Positions 15,629-23,037 of a DNA stretch of 33,532 bases are shown piece by piece. The translations under genes were made by a program, and so were the position numbers. Below the pieces are notes generated by a model. That model saw only the letters and a program-made list of their open reading frames with translations, ran no database searches and was not told where the DNA came from. Source of the DNA: G963674505 sp964575975 (GTDB lineage Bacteria > Desulfobacterota > Desulfobacteria > Desulfobacterales > SKZT01). Numbering within the stretch: position 1 is the stretch's first letter; each line of letters starts with the position of its first letter. The stretch covers positions 1 to 33,532 of the forward strand of contig CAZNTU010000039.1 of NCBI GenBank assembly GCA_964575975.1. The letters run 5' to 3'.

Positions 15629-15711
15629 TTTTCGGCGGGGAATCTTATATCCCAAATAACCTGAAGATATCTTCCGACAACTCCAATTCGTTGAAATTCG
15701 AGCATTTCTTT

Positions 15712-15743
15712 CATGCTACGATCTTGATCGAGATCATGGCATG
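15712..15743. repeat. Dyad overlapping the sigma-54 -24 element
   Basis: CATGC (15712-15716) pairs with GCATG (15739-15743) and GATCT (15720-15724) with AGATC (15731-15735), giving a 13-position stem with one mismatch and one wobble. It covers the TGGCATG of the promoter, so a protein binding it could block sigma-54 polymerase. Confidence 0.4.
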
Positions 15744-15752
15744 CTGTTTGCT
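15737..15752 (+). promoter_or_regulatory. Sigma-54 (RpoN) promoter before the HU/IHF gene
   Basis: TGGCATG (15737-15743) and TTGCT (15748-15752) match the -24/-12 consensus TGGCACG-N4-TTGCW with one mismatch. GG (15738) and GC (15750) have the exact 12-base spacing required. The predicted start near 15763 is about 100 bp upstream of the HU/IHF gene. The sigma-54 gene itself lies at 28149-29579. Confidence 0.6.
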
Positions 15753-15865
15753 CGAACGGGGTGCAGCTAAACAGTCAGTTCCTGAAGATAAACTTTTTGA
15801 AGACGGGATGCGCGAAGACAATTCGCGATTTTCGGCAACAAGGCAAACAAGGGGAGTAGGAGACG

Positions 15866-16180
15866 ATGACCAAGCAACAATTGATCCTCAAATTCGCCCG
15901 CGAGTCCGACATGTCTCACAAGATGGCCAAATTGGTAGTCGAAGCCATTTTCAAGGAGATGATCGACACCCTGGAGAAAAACGACCGAGTCGAGATAAGA
16001 GGCTTTGGCACCTTCAATGTCAAGGATTATCCGGGGTACACGGGAAGAAATCCCAAAACCGGAGAAACCGTCGTTATAGAGCCAAAGAGAATGCCTTTTT
16101 TCAGAGTGGGCAAAGAGTTGAAAGAAAGGATTAACAGCGATGGGAACTCCGGTCGTGGATGGCGGTTCGAGAGGTTATGA
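15866..16180 (+). CDS. HU/IHF-family nucleoid DNA-bending protein
   Basis: 104-residue member of the bacterial histone-like family. The N-terminal helices are followed by the DNA-binding arms: RGFGTF (45-50), GRNPKTGE (60-67) with the intercalating proline P63, and MPFFRVGKELKERIN (76-90). RNPKTGE and KELKERIN are closer to IHF than to typical HU, but subunit identity is not certain. About 14 extra residues (SDGNSGRGWRFERL) extend the usual ~90-residue end. GGAG precedes the ATG. A sigma-54 promoter match lies upstream and a histidine kinase starts 43 bp downstream. Confidence 0.9.
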   Translation: MTKQQLILKFARESDMSHKMAKLVVEAIFKEMIDTLEKNDRVEIRGFGTFNVKDYPGYTGRNPKTGETVVIEPKRMPFFRVGKELKERINSDGNSGRGWRFERL

Positions 16181-16223
16181 GGCGAGCGGACGTTTGACGG
16201 GATAAGCAATGCGGGGGATTCTC

Positions 16224-17117
16224 ATGAAACGAAACATAGTCCGGACTAGGGAGTTGTCTCGTATGACTGGGAGGACGCACGAAGAGGAAACGGTAAGTAC
16301 GGTCGCGCGGAAAGAGGACTTGGCCGAGGAAAACGAGAAACTCAGAAAGCAGGTGGCCGACTTGGAAGCCTGCCTTGCCAGCGCGACCGAACACGTCGGC
16401 TCGGATTCGCTTGCCGCTCTGGCCGCAGGAATATCCCACCGGTTCAACAACATTTTGTTCGCGATAAACGGCAATGTGGAGTTAATTAAAATGCGGAGCA
16501 CGGACGGAAAGCTTCTGAACAAGTATTTAGAGCGGATTTCCGCCGCTGTCGGAACGATGGCAAGTCTGAACAATCGTTTGCTGGCGTACAGCGGAAGCGG
16601 ACTGGAACGTCCCCGAATGCTTGACTTAGGCAAATCCGTAAAGAACGCGCTTGAACAAATCCGAGCTGGCCTTCCGGAAAAAATCAAGCTGAACGCAAAA
16701 ATTGAGAGAGGTTGCGAAACTATAAAAATCAACGAATCCCAATTGAGATTGCTTGTCGAGGCTCTTGTCGAAAACGCCGTGGAATCCATTACAGGCTCCG
16801 GGGAAATACGAGTGGAAACAGGCAAGGTTTGGCTGCGTGGGGATCGTTCGAGAGACGGGATTCGTGCCGAGCCGGGATTTTACATGTTCTTGAGGGTGTC
16901 GGACACGGGCGTGGGAATGGACGATCTCGTAAAGGAAAGAATATTCGAGCCCTTCTTTACTACGAAATTTCAGGGAAGAGGGCTCGGGATGTCCGCCGTT
17001 TACGGAATACTCAAAAAAAACGGCTGTCGGATTGACGTGGAGTCGGAAATCGGCAAAGGCAGCTGCGTGACGACGTATTTTCCTGCGGAAGGCGCAGAGG
17101 AGTGTTCGGTTGCCTGA
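16224..17117 (+). CDS. Soluble NtrB-like histidine kinase without a sensor domain
   Basis: 297 residues. A likely coiled coil (27-57, AEENEKLRKQVADLEACL) leads into the H-box AALAAGISHRFNNIL, with phosphoacceptor H72. The HATPase_c domain follows: N box LVEALVENAVES, G1 DTGVGMD, F box FEPFFTTK and G2 GRGLGMSAVYG. The H-box resembles NtrB-type and related hybrid kinases. No membrane segment, PAS or receiver domain is present, so the signal must come from a partner. ATG 16224 has GGGGG seven bases upstream and is preferred over 16209. No response regulator is adjacent. Confidence 0.88.
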   Translation: MKRNIVRTRELSRMTGRTHEEETVSTVARKEDLAEENEKLRKQVADLEACLASATEHVGSDSLAALAAGISHRFNNILFAINGNVELIKMRSTDGKLLNKYLERISAAVGTMASLNNRLLAYSGSGLERPRMLDLGKSVKNALEQIRAGLPEKIKLNAKIERGCETIKINESQLRLLVEALVENAVESITGSGEIRVETGKVWLRGDRSRDGIRAEPGFYMFLRVSDTGVGMDDLVKERIFEPFFTTKFQGRGLGMSAVYGILKKNGCRIDVESEIGKGSCVTTYFPAEGAEECSVA

Positions 17118-17301
17118 TCCCAAAAAAGGCATTCTGGCCATGGGTATGAGCGACGGGGGCATGCGCTTCTTCTATCGAAATTTTCGCCCGCCACGCGATC
17201 ACCTTGCTTTCGGGAACCAGTGTCAAGCGCAAGGCGAAATCGGTTTCCTCGGTAGAGAACAGCCGTTCCAGAGTTCCTAACTCGACTTCGCTATCCAAGG
17301 C

Positions 17302-17335
17302 AAAAAGCCCCCCGAGTCTTACTAAGCTCGGGGGG
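17302..17335 (-). terminator. Rho-independent terminator of the recA-alaS operon
   Basis: A nine-base arm CCCCCCGAG (17308-17316) pairs with CTCGGGGGG (17327-17335), with a further CTT/AAG pairing inside. Read on the minus strand, it is followed by CTTTTT (17307-17302). It lies 40 bp past the alaS stop codon. Bases 17118-17301 show no convincing gene. Confidence 0.88.
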
Positions 17336-17375
17336 ACCGCCAACCTAAAGTCCAATGCCTAAAATCTAACACTTT

Positions 17376-20030
17376 CTAAAGGCCGCCGCCTTTCCCCACC
17401 AGTTCGTAAACCTTTTCCAACGCCGCGTCCAAATTTTCCGGCTGCGTGCCTCCGGCCTGGGCCATGTCGGGCCTTCCTCCTCCTCCTCCTCCGACCATTT
17501 CGGCGATGGCCTTGATGATATTTCCCGCATGGAACCGACCCACGAGGTCCCTGGTCACGCCCACGATCAGAAACACCTTGCCGTCGGCCGTGCTTCCCAA
17601 GGCCACGATGCCGGACTGGATTTTATCCTTGAATTTGTCGGCCAAATCCCTCAAGGCGGCGGGCTTGTCCACGGCAACGCGCTTGGACAGGACTTTCACG
17701 CCTTCGATTTCGCGGATTTCCTGTTCGGCCGCGCCTGCGGAAACGGCGGCGATTTTGGCTTTCAGCCGCTCGATCTCCTTTTCCATCGCCTTGTGGGAGG
17801 CGACGAGCCTTTCCACTCTTTGGGCGAGGGAGTCTGGTCGTTCCTTGACGATCCTGGCCGTTTCCCGGAGGATGCGTTCGGTTTCCTGGACGTGCTTCAC
17901 GGCCGCGTTCCCGGTTACCGCTTCTATTCTTCGCACTCCCGAGGCCACGCTGGATTCGCTCGCGATCTTGAACAAGCCGATATTGCCGGTGCGGCTCGTG
18001 TGGGTTCCGCCGCACAGTTCCTTGCTGAAATCCGCCAGGGACACCACGCGCACGCGGTCGCCGTATTTTTCCTCGAAGAGTGCGGTCGCTCCGCTTTTGA
18101 AAGCCTTCTCGGCCTCCATTTCGTCGGTGTGGACCGGCACGTTTTCCAAAATCCTTTCGTTGACCATTTGTTCGATTCGTTCGATTTCGGACGGTTCCAC
18201 CTGCGAAAAATGGGTGAAGTCGAAACGAAGCCTTTCCGGCGCCACCAGCGAACCCGCCTGCTTGACATGGTCTCCCAGAACCTTTCTTAGCACCGCGTGC
18301 AAAATATGGGTCGCGGTGTGGTTCAAAGCCGTGGCCGCCCGTTCCTTGTTGTCCACGGTCAGGGTGACCGTGTCCCCCTTGGCGATTTTTCCGGAAACCA
18401 CTTTTCCGCGATGAATGATAAGCCCGGTGGGATCTTTGACAGTGTCGGAAACTTCGAGGCGAAGATTCTCGTTCGAGATCGTACCCGTGTCTCCCACTTG
18501 GCCGCCCGCCTCCCCGTAAAAAGGCGTACGGTCGGTCACTGCTTCCACCGCTGTTCCCGCGCCGGCCTCTCCGATTTCCTTGCCGTCCTCCGCGATCAAA
18601 ACCACCTCGGCTCGAACCGACGTCCGGTCGTAGCCCACGAATTCGGGTTTGAAGCCTTTGGCGGTCAACTCCTTGAACGCGTCGGACACTCCCGCAAAGG
18701 ATACGACGGACCTGGATTTCTCCCTCTGTTTTTCCATGGATTCGTTGAACCCGGCCATATCCAGCGCGATCTTTCGGTCCCGCACCACGTCCTGGACGAT
18801 ATCGACCGGAAATCCGTAGGTGTCGTACAATTTGAAAATCACGTCGCCAGGCACCTCTTTTTCGCCCTTGGCCTCCATTTCCGACAGGGTCTCGTCCAAA
18901 AGTTTCAAACCGTGATCGAGGGTTTCGGCGAACCTGACCTCCTCGTTCCTGATAACGTTGGTAATGAAAGCCGAGCCTTCCGATAGGTCGGGATATGCCG
19001 GTTTCATAATGTCGAACACGACCTCGGCGGTCGAATGCAGGAACGGTTTCACCAAACCGATGTTCCGTCCATAGCGAATGGCCCGCCGCATGATTCGTCT
19101 GAGCACGTAGCCGCGCCCCTCGTTCGACGGAAGCACGCCGTCGCCTATTAAAAAAGAGGCTGCCCGGCTGTGGTCCGCGATAACCNNNNNNNNNNTCTTC
19201 ATGGCGACGGAGGTCTCGAAGGAATGGGTCATGGACATGCCGGAAAGCTCCTCCACCTTTTTCATAATGGGCAGGATCAGGTCAGTGTCGAAATTCGTCG
19301 GGGCGTTCTGCACAATAGAGGCCATTCGCTCCAGCCCCATGCCGGTGTCGATGCTGGGCTTGGGCAGCGGGGTCGTTTTCCCCGAGGCGTCGCGGTTGAA
19401 CTGCATGAACACGAGGTTCCAGATTTCCAGCCATCGGTCGCAGTCGCATCCAATGGCGCAATCGGGCTTTCCGCAACCGTGCTCCCTGCCCCGGTCCAGG
19501 TGGATTTCGCTACAGGGCCCGCATGGACCCGTGTCGCCCATGGCCCAGAAATTGTCTTTTTCTCCGAACCTGGCGATCTTTTCCGCAGGCACTCCGATTT
19601 GTTCGTTCCAGATCTTGTGGGCTTCGTCGTCGTCGAGATAGATCGAAACCCAAAGCTTGTCCGGATTCAAGCCGTAGCCGTTGACGAGAAGATCCCACCC
19701 GAATTCGATGGCCTTTTCCTTGAAATAGTCTCCGAACGAGAAATTTCCCAGCATTTCGAAAAAAGTATGATGACGAGCGGTGTAGCCCACGTTTTCCAAG
19801 TCGTTGTGCTTTCCGCCCGCCCGTACGCACTTTTGCGACGTGGTGGCCCGGTTGTACCCCCTGTTCTCCTCGCCCAGAAAAATGCGTTTGAATTGCACCA
19901 TCCCGGCGTTTGTGAACAAGAGCGTAGGATCGTCGTGGGGCACCAGCGAGGAACTCCTTACAATCTGATGGTCGTGCTTTTTGAAATAATCCAGGAATTT
20001 TTGTCTGACTTCGTTGCCTGTCATGCTCAT
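17376..20030 (-). CDS. alaS: Alanyl-tRNA synthetase (contains a 10-N assembly gap)
   Basis: Charges tRNA-Ala and clears mischarged Ser/Gly. About 884 residues. The class II catalytic core holds TSQKCVRAGGKHNDLENVG (64-82). A Cys-rich insert follows (C185, C190, C194, C196 in GCGKPDCAIGCDCDRW). The editing domain carries its zinc ligands H570, H574, C672 and H676 (HTATH, CGGTH). The C-Ala domain keeps GGGGGGRPDMAQAGG. Bases 19186-19195 are N, giving four unknown residues (278-281) just before VIADHSRAA. The frame is open on both sides. GGAG precedes the start. It is last in an operon behind recA. A TTTGTC-GG-GACAAA palindrome (20056-20069) lies in the recA-alaS gap. Confidence 0.95.
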   Translation of the reverse strand: MSMTGNEVRQKFLDYFKKHDHQIVRSSSLVPHDDPTLLFTNAGMVQFKRIFLGEENRGYNRATTSQKCVRAGGKHNDLENVGYTARHHTFFEMLGNFSFGDYFKEKAIEFGWDLLVNGYGLNPDKLWVSIYLDDDEAHKIWNEQIGVPAEKIARFGEKDNFWAMGDTGPCGPCSEIHLDRGREHGCGKPDCAIGCDCDRWLEIWNLVFMQFNRDASGKTTPLPKPSIDTGMGLERMASIVQNAPTNFDTDLILPIMKKVEELSGMSMTHSFETSVAMKXXXXVIADHSRAASFLIGDGVLPSNEGRGYVLRRIMRRAIRYGRNIGLVKPFLHSTAEVVFDIMKPAYPDLSEGSAFITNVIRNEEVRFAETLDHGLKLLDETLSEMEAKGEKEVPGDVIFKLYDTYGFPVDIVQDVVRDRKIALDMAGFNESMEKQREKSRSVVSFAGVSDAFKELTAKGFKPEFVGYDRTSVRAEVVLIAEDGKEIGEAGAGTAVEAVTDRTPFYGEAGGQVGDTGTISNENLRLEVSDTVKDPTGLIIHRGKVVSGKIAKGDTVTLTVDNKERAATALNHTATHILHAVLRKVLGDHVKQAGSLVAPERLRFDFTHFSQVEPSEIERIEQMVNERILENVPVHTDEMEAEKAFKSGATALFEEKYGDRVRVVSLADFSKELCGGTHTSRTGNIGLFKIASESSVASGVRRIEAVTGNAAVKHVQETERILRETARIVKERPDSLAQRVERLVASHKAMEKEIERLKAKIAAVSAGAAEQEIREIEGVKVLSKRVAVDKPAALRDLADKFKDKIQSGIVALGSTADGKVFLIVGVTRDLVGRFHAGNIIKAIAEMVGGGGGGRPDMAQAGGTQPENLDAALEKVYELVGKGGGL
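19186..19195. other. Assembly gap (10 N) inside alaS
   Basis: Ten unresolved bases within the conserved core of alaS. In the family the VIADH block normally follows almost directly after a segment like VAMK. The four placeholder residues may therefore be wholly or partly artificial. Confidence 0.95.
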
Positions 20031-20095
20031 GCTATGCTCCGATTATTGTTTGATTTTTGTCGGGACAAACAGTGCTATCGTATGTTCGCATTTTT

Positions 20096-21166
20096 TCAAT
20101 CGGATTGTTTCGCCGATTTTTTATCGGGTTTTTGATCCGGCTCGTTCGGCTGGTTCGCCTGCTTTTCGTCGGCTTTTTCGAGTCCCATGGCCTGCCGCAC
20201 TCGATGATACATGGAGTCGAAAATATCCGGATTGTCCGCGAGGAACTTCTTGACGTTCTCTCTTCCCTGGCCGATTCGCTCTCCGTTGTAGGAGTACCAG
20301 GAACCGCTCTTCTCCACGATATCGATACCGGCGCCAATGTCGAGAAGGTCGCCGGTCCTCGAAATTCCTTCGCCGTACATGATGTCGAACTCGACTTCCT
20401 TGAAAGGAGGCGCCATTTTGTTTTTGACCACCCGGACTTTCGTGCGGTTGCCCACCACGTCCTGCCCTTCCTTGATGGAGCCGGTGCGGCGTATGTCCAA
20501 ACGAACGGAGGAGTAGAATTTCAACGCGTTGCCGCCGGTGGTGGTCTCCGGGTTTCCGAATACGACGCCGATTTTCATTCTGATCTGGTTGATGAAAATA
20601 ACCGCCGTGTTCGTTTTTCCGATGGTGCCGGTCAATTTTCGCAACGCCTGGCTCATAAGCCGGGCCTGCAATCCCATGTGGGAATCGCCCATTTCGCCCT
20701 CGATTTCGGCCCTCGGAACCAAGGCCGCCACCGAGTCGATTACAAGGCAGTCGATAGCCCCGCTTCTCACCAGCATATCCGCGATCTCCAAGGCTTGTTC
20801 CCCAGTGTCCGGCTGGGCCACCAGCAATTCGTCGCAATTCACCCCAAGCTTTCTGGCGTAGCTGGTGTCCAAGGCGTGCTCTGCGTCGATGAACGCCGAG
20901 ATGCCCCCCGCTCTTTGCGCTTCGGCGATCGCGTGAAGCGCGAGCGTCGTTTTGCCGGAGGATTCCGGTCCGAATATTTCCGTAATTCTTCCCCTCGGAA
21001 TTCCGCCGATGCCCAACGCCTTGTCAAGGGCGATGGAGCCCGTGGAAATTACGGGGATCTCGATGATTGGCCGGCTGCCCAGCTTCATGATCGAGCCCTT
21101 TCCGAATTGGCGTTCGATCTGGGTCATGGCGGTTTCGACGGCCTTGTCCTTTTCGATAGTCGTCAT
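20096..21166 (-). CDS. recA: RecA recombinase
   Basis: DNA strand-exchange protein of homologous recombination and co-protease of SOS regulators. 356 residues from the chosen start. Walker A is GPESSGKT (66-73). Core landmarks include NQIRMKIGVVFGNPETTTGG (the L2 region) and GGNALKFYSSVRLDIRR. A charged tail ends in KPDKKSAKQSD. ATG 21166 has GGGAG six bases upstream and aligns with normal RecA starts; the longer frame to 21220 is not needed. It lies between thpR (61 bp upstream) and alaS (65 bp downstream). No recX is present and I saw no LexA-type box before it. Confidence 0.97.
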   Translation of the reverse strand: MTTIEKDKAVETAMTQIERQFGKGSIMKLGSRPIIEIPVISTGSIALDKALGIGGIPRGRITEIFGPESSGKTTLALHAIAEAQRAGGISAFIDAEHALDTSYARKLGVNCDELLVAQPDTGEQALEIADMLVRSGAIDCLVIDSVAALVPRAEIEGEMGDSHMGLQARLMSQALRKLTGTIGKTNTAVIFINQIRMKIGVVFGNPETTTGGNALKFYSSVRLDIRRTGSIKEGQDVVGNRTKVRVVKNKMAPPFKEVEFDIMYGEGISRTGDLLDIGAGIDIVEKSGSWYSYNGERIGQGRENVKKFLADNPDIFDSMYHRVRQAMGLEKADEKQANQPNEPDQKPDKKSAKQSD

Positions 21167-21227
21167 AGTTTTCTCCCGATGAAATCTGACGCGTCCCCCT
21201 TTTCCCGCAGGTTTGGTCACCGGCCTC

Positions 21228-21809
21228 CTACAGGCGGGAACGAGCCAGCAATACTGATTTAAGTTTGGTGTATACCGCCCCCGAAGGTTTCAGGTCGCTC
21301 CTGTACAATATCAATTCGCCGGCCTCGAAAGGCTCGGACGCAAAAGCCGAAAAAGAATCCAAAGCGTCTCCGAGACGCTTCGGGTCGATTTGGCCTTTCG
21401 TTCTTCCCAAAGTCAAATGGCTCTTGAACGGACGGGTATCCTTCGGGAAACCGATTCGTTCAAGGCTCGACTCCAGATCGGAGTAAATTTCCATCAAAGA
21501 TCCCAAATCGCCTCCCACGCCGATCCAAATCACCTTGGCCCGCTTTATTCCAGGAAACACCCCCAGTCCTTTCGCATGCAAGGAAAACGGCGGCTTTTCG
21601 GTCGCTGCGGACTCCATCGCAGCCGCAATCCGTTCGATCTCCGATTCGGGGACGTCCCCTAGGAATTTCAAGGTCAAATGGATGCTTTCGGGTCTTGTCC
21701 ACCGGACGGAAAACCTTTCGTCCTTCAGCCGGTCCTGAAGTTCCCGAATTCGGGACAATACGTTTTTCGGAAGCGCGAAAGCTATGAATGTCCTCACTTT
21801 TTCCGCCAT
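21228..21809 (-). CDS. thpR: RNA 2',3'-cyclic phosphodiesterase (ThpR/LigT)
   Basis: Member of the 2H phosphoesterase family that opens 2',3'-cyclic phosphates at RNA ends and can ligate tRNA halves in vitro. 193 residues. Both catalytic HxTx motifs are present: HLTL at H44 and HLTL at H131. The TFIAFALP beginning is typical. GGAG is four bases before the ATG. Ten bases separate it from the DUF39 stop codon. In related genomes it also sits near recA, so the context is conserved rather than accidental; this is from memory. Confidence 0.92.
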   Translation of the reverse strand: MAEKVRTFIAFALPKNVLSRIRELQDRLKDERFSVRWTRPESIHLTLKFLGDVPESEIERIAAAMESAATEKPPFSLHAKGLGVFPGIKRAKVIWIGVGGDLGSLMEIYSDLESSLERIGFPKDTRPFKSHLTLGRTKGQIDPKRLGDALDSFSAFASEPFEAGELILYRSDLKPSGAVYTKLKSVLLARSRL

Positions 21810-21819
21810 AAAGCTCCGT

Positions 21820-22986
21820 TTAGCAGGGAAGGGTGAACTGGGGTTCTCCCAGGAAGAAAGCCCCTTCGGATATCCATTGCTTAAGAATGTCCGCGATCTG
21901 CCTCGCCTTGACTATGCTGGAAAGAGGCACGGTGGGGGTTTTCTTTCCGTCCACCTCGATGGATCCGCTTTTGAGCTGGGCGTAGCTGACTTGTCCGTAG
22001 CTTCTCGAAATGCCGTTGGCGTAGTCCTGCCCGTAGTCCACGATTTGGGTGAACAGCTCCTCGTCCGAAACCGACGTATATTCCGCCATTTCCTCGTTGA
22101 GTATCGGTATGGGCACTCCCAGTCCCACGGCGAGGGAAACTCCGTAGCCTCTTATGCTTAGACCGACCAGCCAGTCCGGGCTCATCTGCTTCATGTCCCC
22201 CATGACGAACAAAGTGCCTGCGGGCGTAAGCGGCACGCCCCTTTCCGACCGTTTCGCCTTGGGGTTGTGCTGCGTCCCGGCCCACGTGACGTATCCCTGC
22301 CCTCCGCCAAGAAAAATGCGGGTACCCAGTCCTATGGTCTTGTAAAGGGGATCGTTGAACAAGGGACTGAGCTGCCCCGCCGAGCAATAATTCGCGTTTT
22401 GGGCCTTTGGTTTCAGAGTGCCCATATAGGTGAAAATGGTCTTGTTAGTCGTGTTTATGGCGCAATTGTAGTTCTGGTAGCCGTTCCTCGGGTTGCAGAG
22501 CACGGCGTACGGCAGGTCCTGCAAGGTGACGTTCTTTTCGACGAATTTGTTGGGATAACAGTCGGTCCCGTAGGCGGTGGCCTTGAAACGAACTTTTTTG
22601 CCCGCGACCAAGTCTTGGATGACATGGCCGCCTCCGTAGTTGAATTCCCCCGGATGGACCTTGTTCAGAGGGTCGTCCTCCGCGGTTTCCGTGGCGCCTA
22701 TGTAGCAATCCACCGCCGCCAGGCCCCCGTAGGCGGGCACGTTGTTGAACCATGCCTTCGAAGCCTTGATGGTGGGAACGGATTGTCCGAAATTGATGAA
22801 CGCGCCGGACGAACACATGGGGGCGAACGTACCCGTGGTAACCACGTCCACCCGCCTTGCGGCCTCCACTGGACCTTTTTCCCTGACGATGTCTATGATT
22901 TCCTCGGCGGTCGCGACTACCACGTCCCCGCTTTTAATCTTTTCGTTTATTTCGCGAATGGTTTTATTGACCTTGAAATTTGGCAT
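21820..22986 (-). CDS. DUF39 'homocysteine biosynthesis' protein
   Basis: 388 residues of the COG1900/DUF39 family. In methanogens a relative works with a ferredoxin-like partner to make homocysteine from aspartate semialdehyde and sulfide. Recognisable parts are KTIREINEKIKSGDVVVATA near the start, MCSSGAFINFGQ (57-68), TDCYPNKF (141-148) and GLGTRIFLGGGQGYVTWAGT. Candidate reactive cysteines are C58, C94 and C143. It lacks the C-terminal CBS domains of the archaeal form. No NIL/ferredoxin partner lies in the window. ATG 22986 has AGGA eight bases upstream and is preferred over 23004. Confidence 0.85.
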   Translation of the reverse strand: MPNFKVNKTIREINEKIKSGDVVVATAEEIIDIVREKGPVEAARRVDVVTTGTFAPMCSSGAFINFGQSVPTIKASKAWFNNVPAYGGLAAVDCYIGATETAEDDPLNKVHPGEFNYGGGHVIQDLVAGKKVRFKATAYGTDCYPNKFVEKNVTLQDLPYAVLCNPRNGYQNYNCAINTTNKTIFTYMGTLKPKAQNANYCSAGQLSPLFNDPLYKTIGLGTRIFLGGGQGYVTWAGTQHNPKAKRSERGVPLTPAGTLFVMGDMKQMSPDWLVGLSIRGYGVSLAVGLGVPIPILNEEMAEYTSVSDEELFTQIVDYGQDYANGISRSYGQVSYAQLKSGSIEVDGKKTPTVPLSSIVKARQIADILKQWISEGAFFLGEPQFTLPC

Positions 22987-23037
22987 TTTTCCGATCCTTT
23001 GCATTTGGATAATATAGTTCGGATTGTTTTCGTTTCA

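Noticed and set aside
15613..15633. AATCCT/AGGATT plus T run as an intrinsic terminator
   Set aside because: The stem is only six pairs and A/U-rich, no gene ends there, and the duplicated dyad fits a protein-binding site better.
17011..17355. 114-codon minus-strand frame between the kinase and the alaS terminator
   Set aside because: Part of the translation (LRLTLVPESKVIAWRAKI) looks protein-like and faintly PilZ-like, but its start lies in the alaS terminator and its end in the kinase gene. At most a decayed remnant.
20056..20069. TTTGTC-GG-GACAAA palindrome between recA and alaS as a terminator or LexA site
   Set aside because: The stem is too short with a two-base loop, and it does not match the SOS boxes I know for this group. 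Noted under alaS only.
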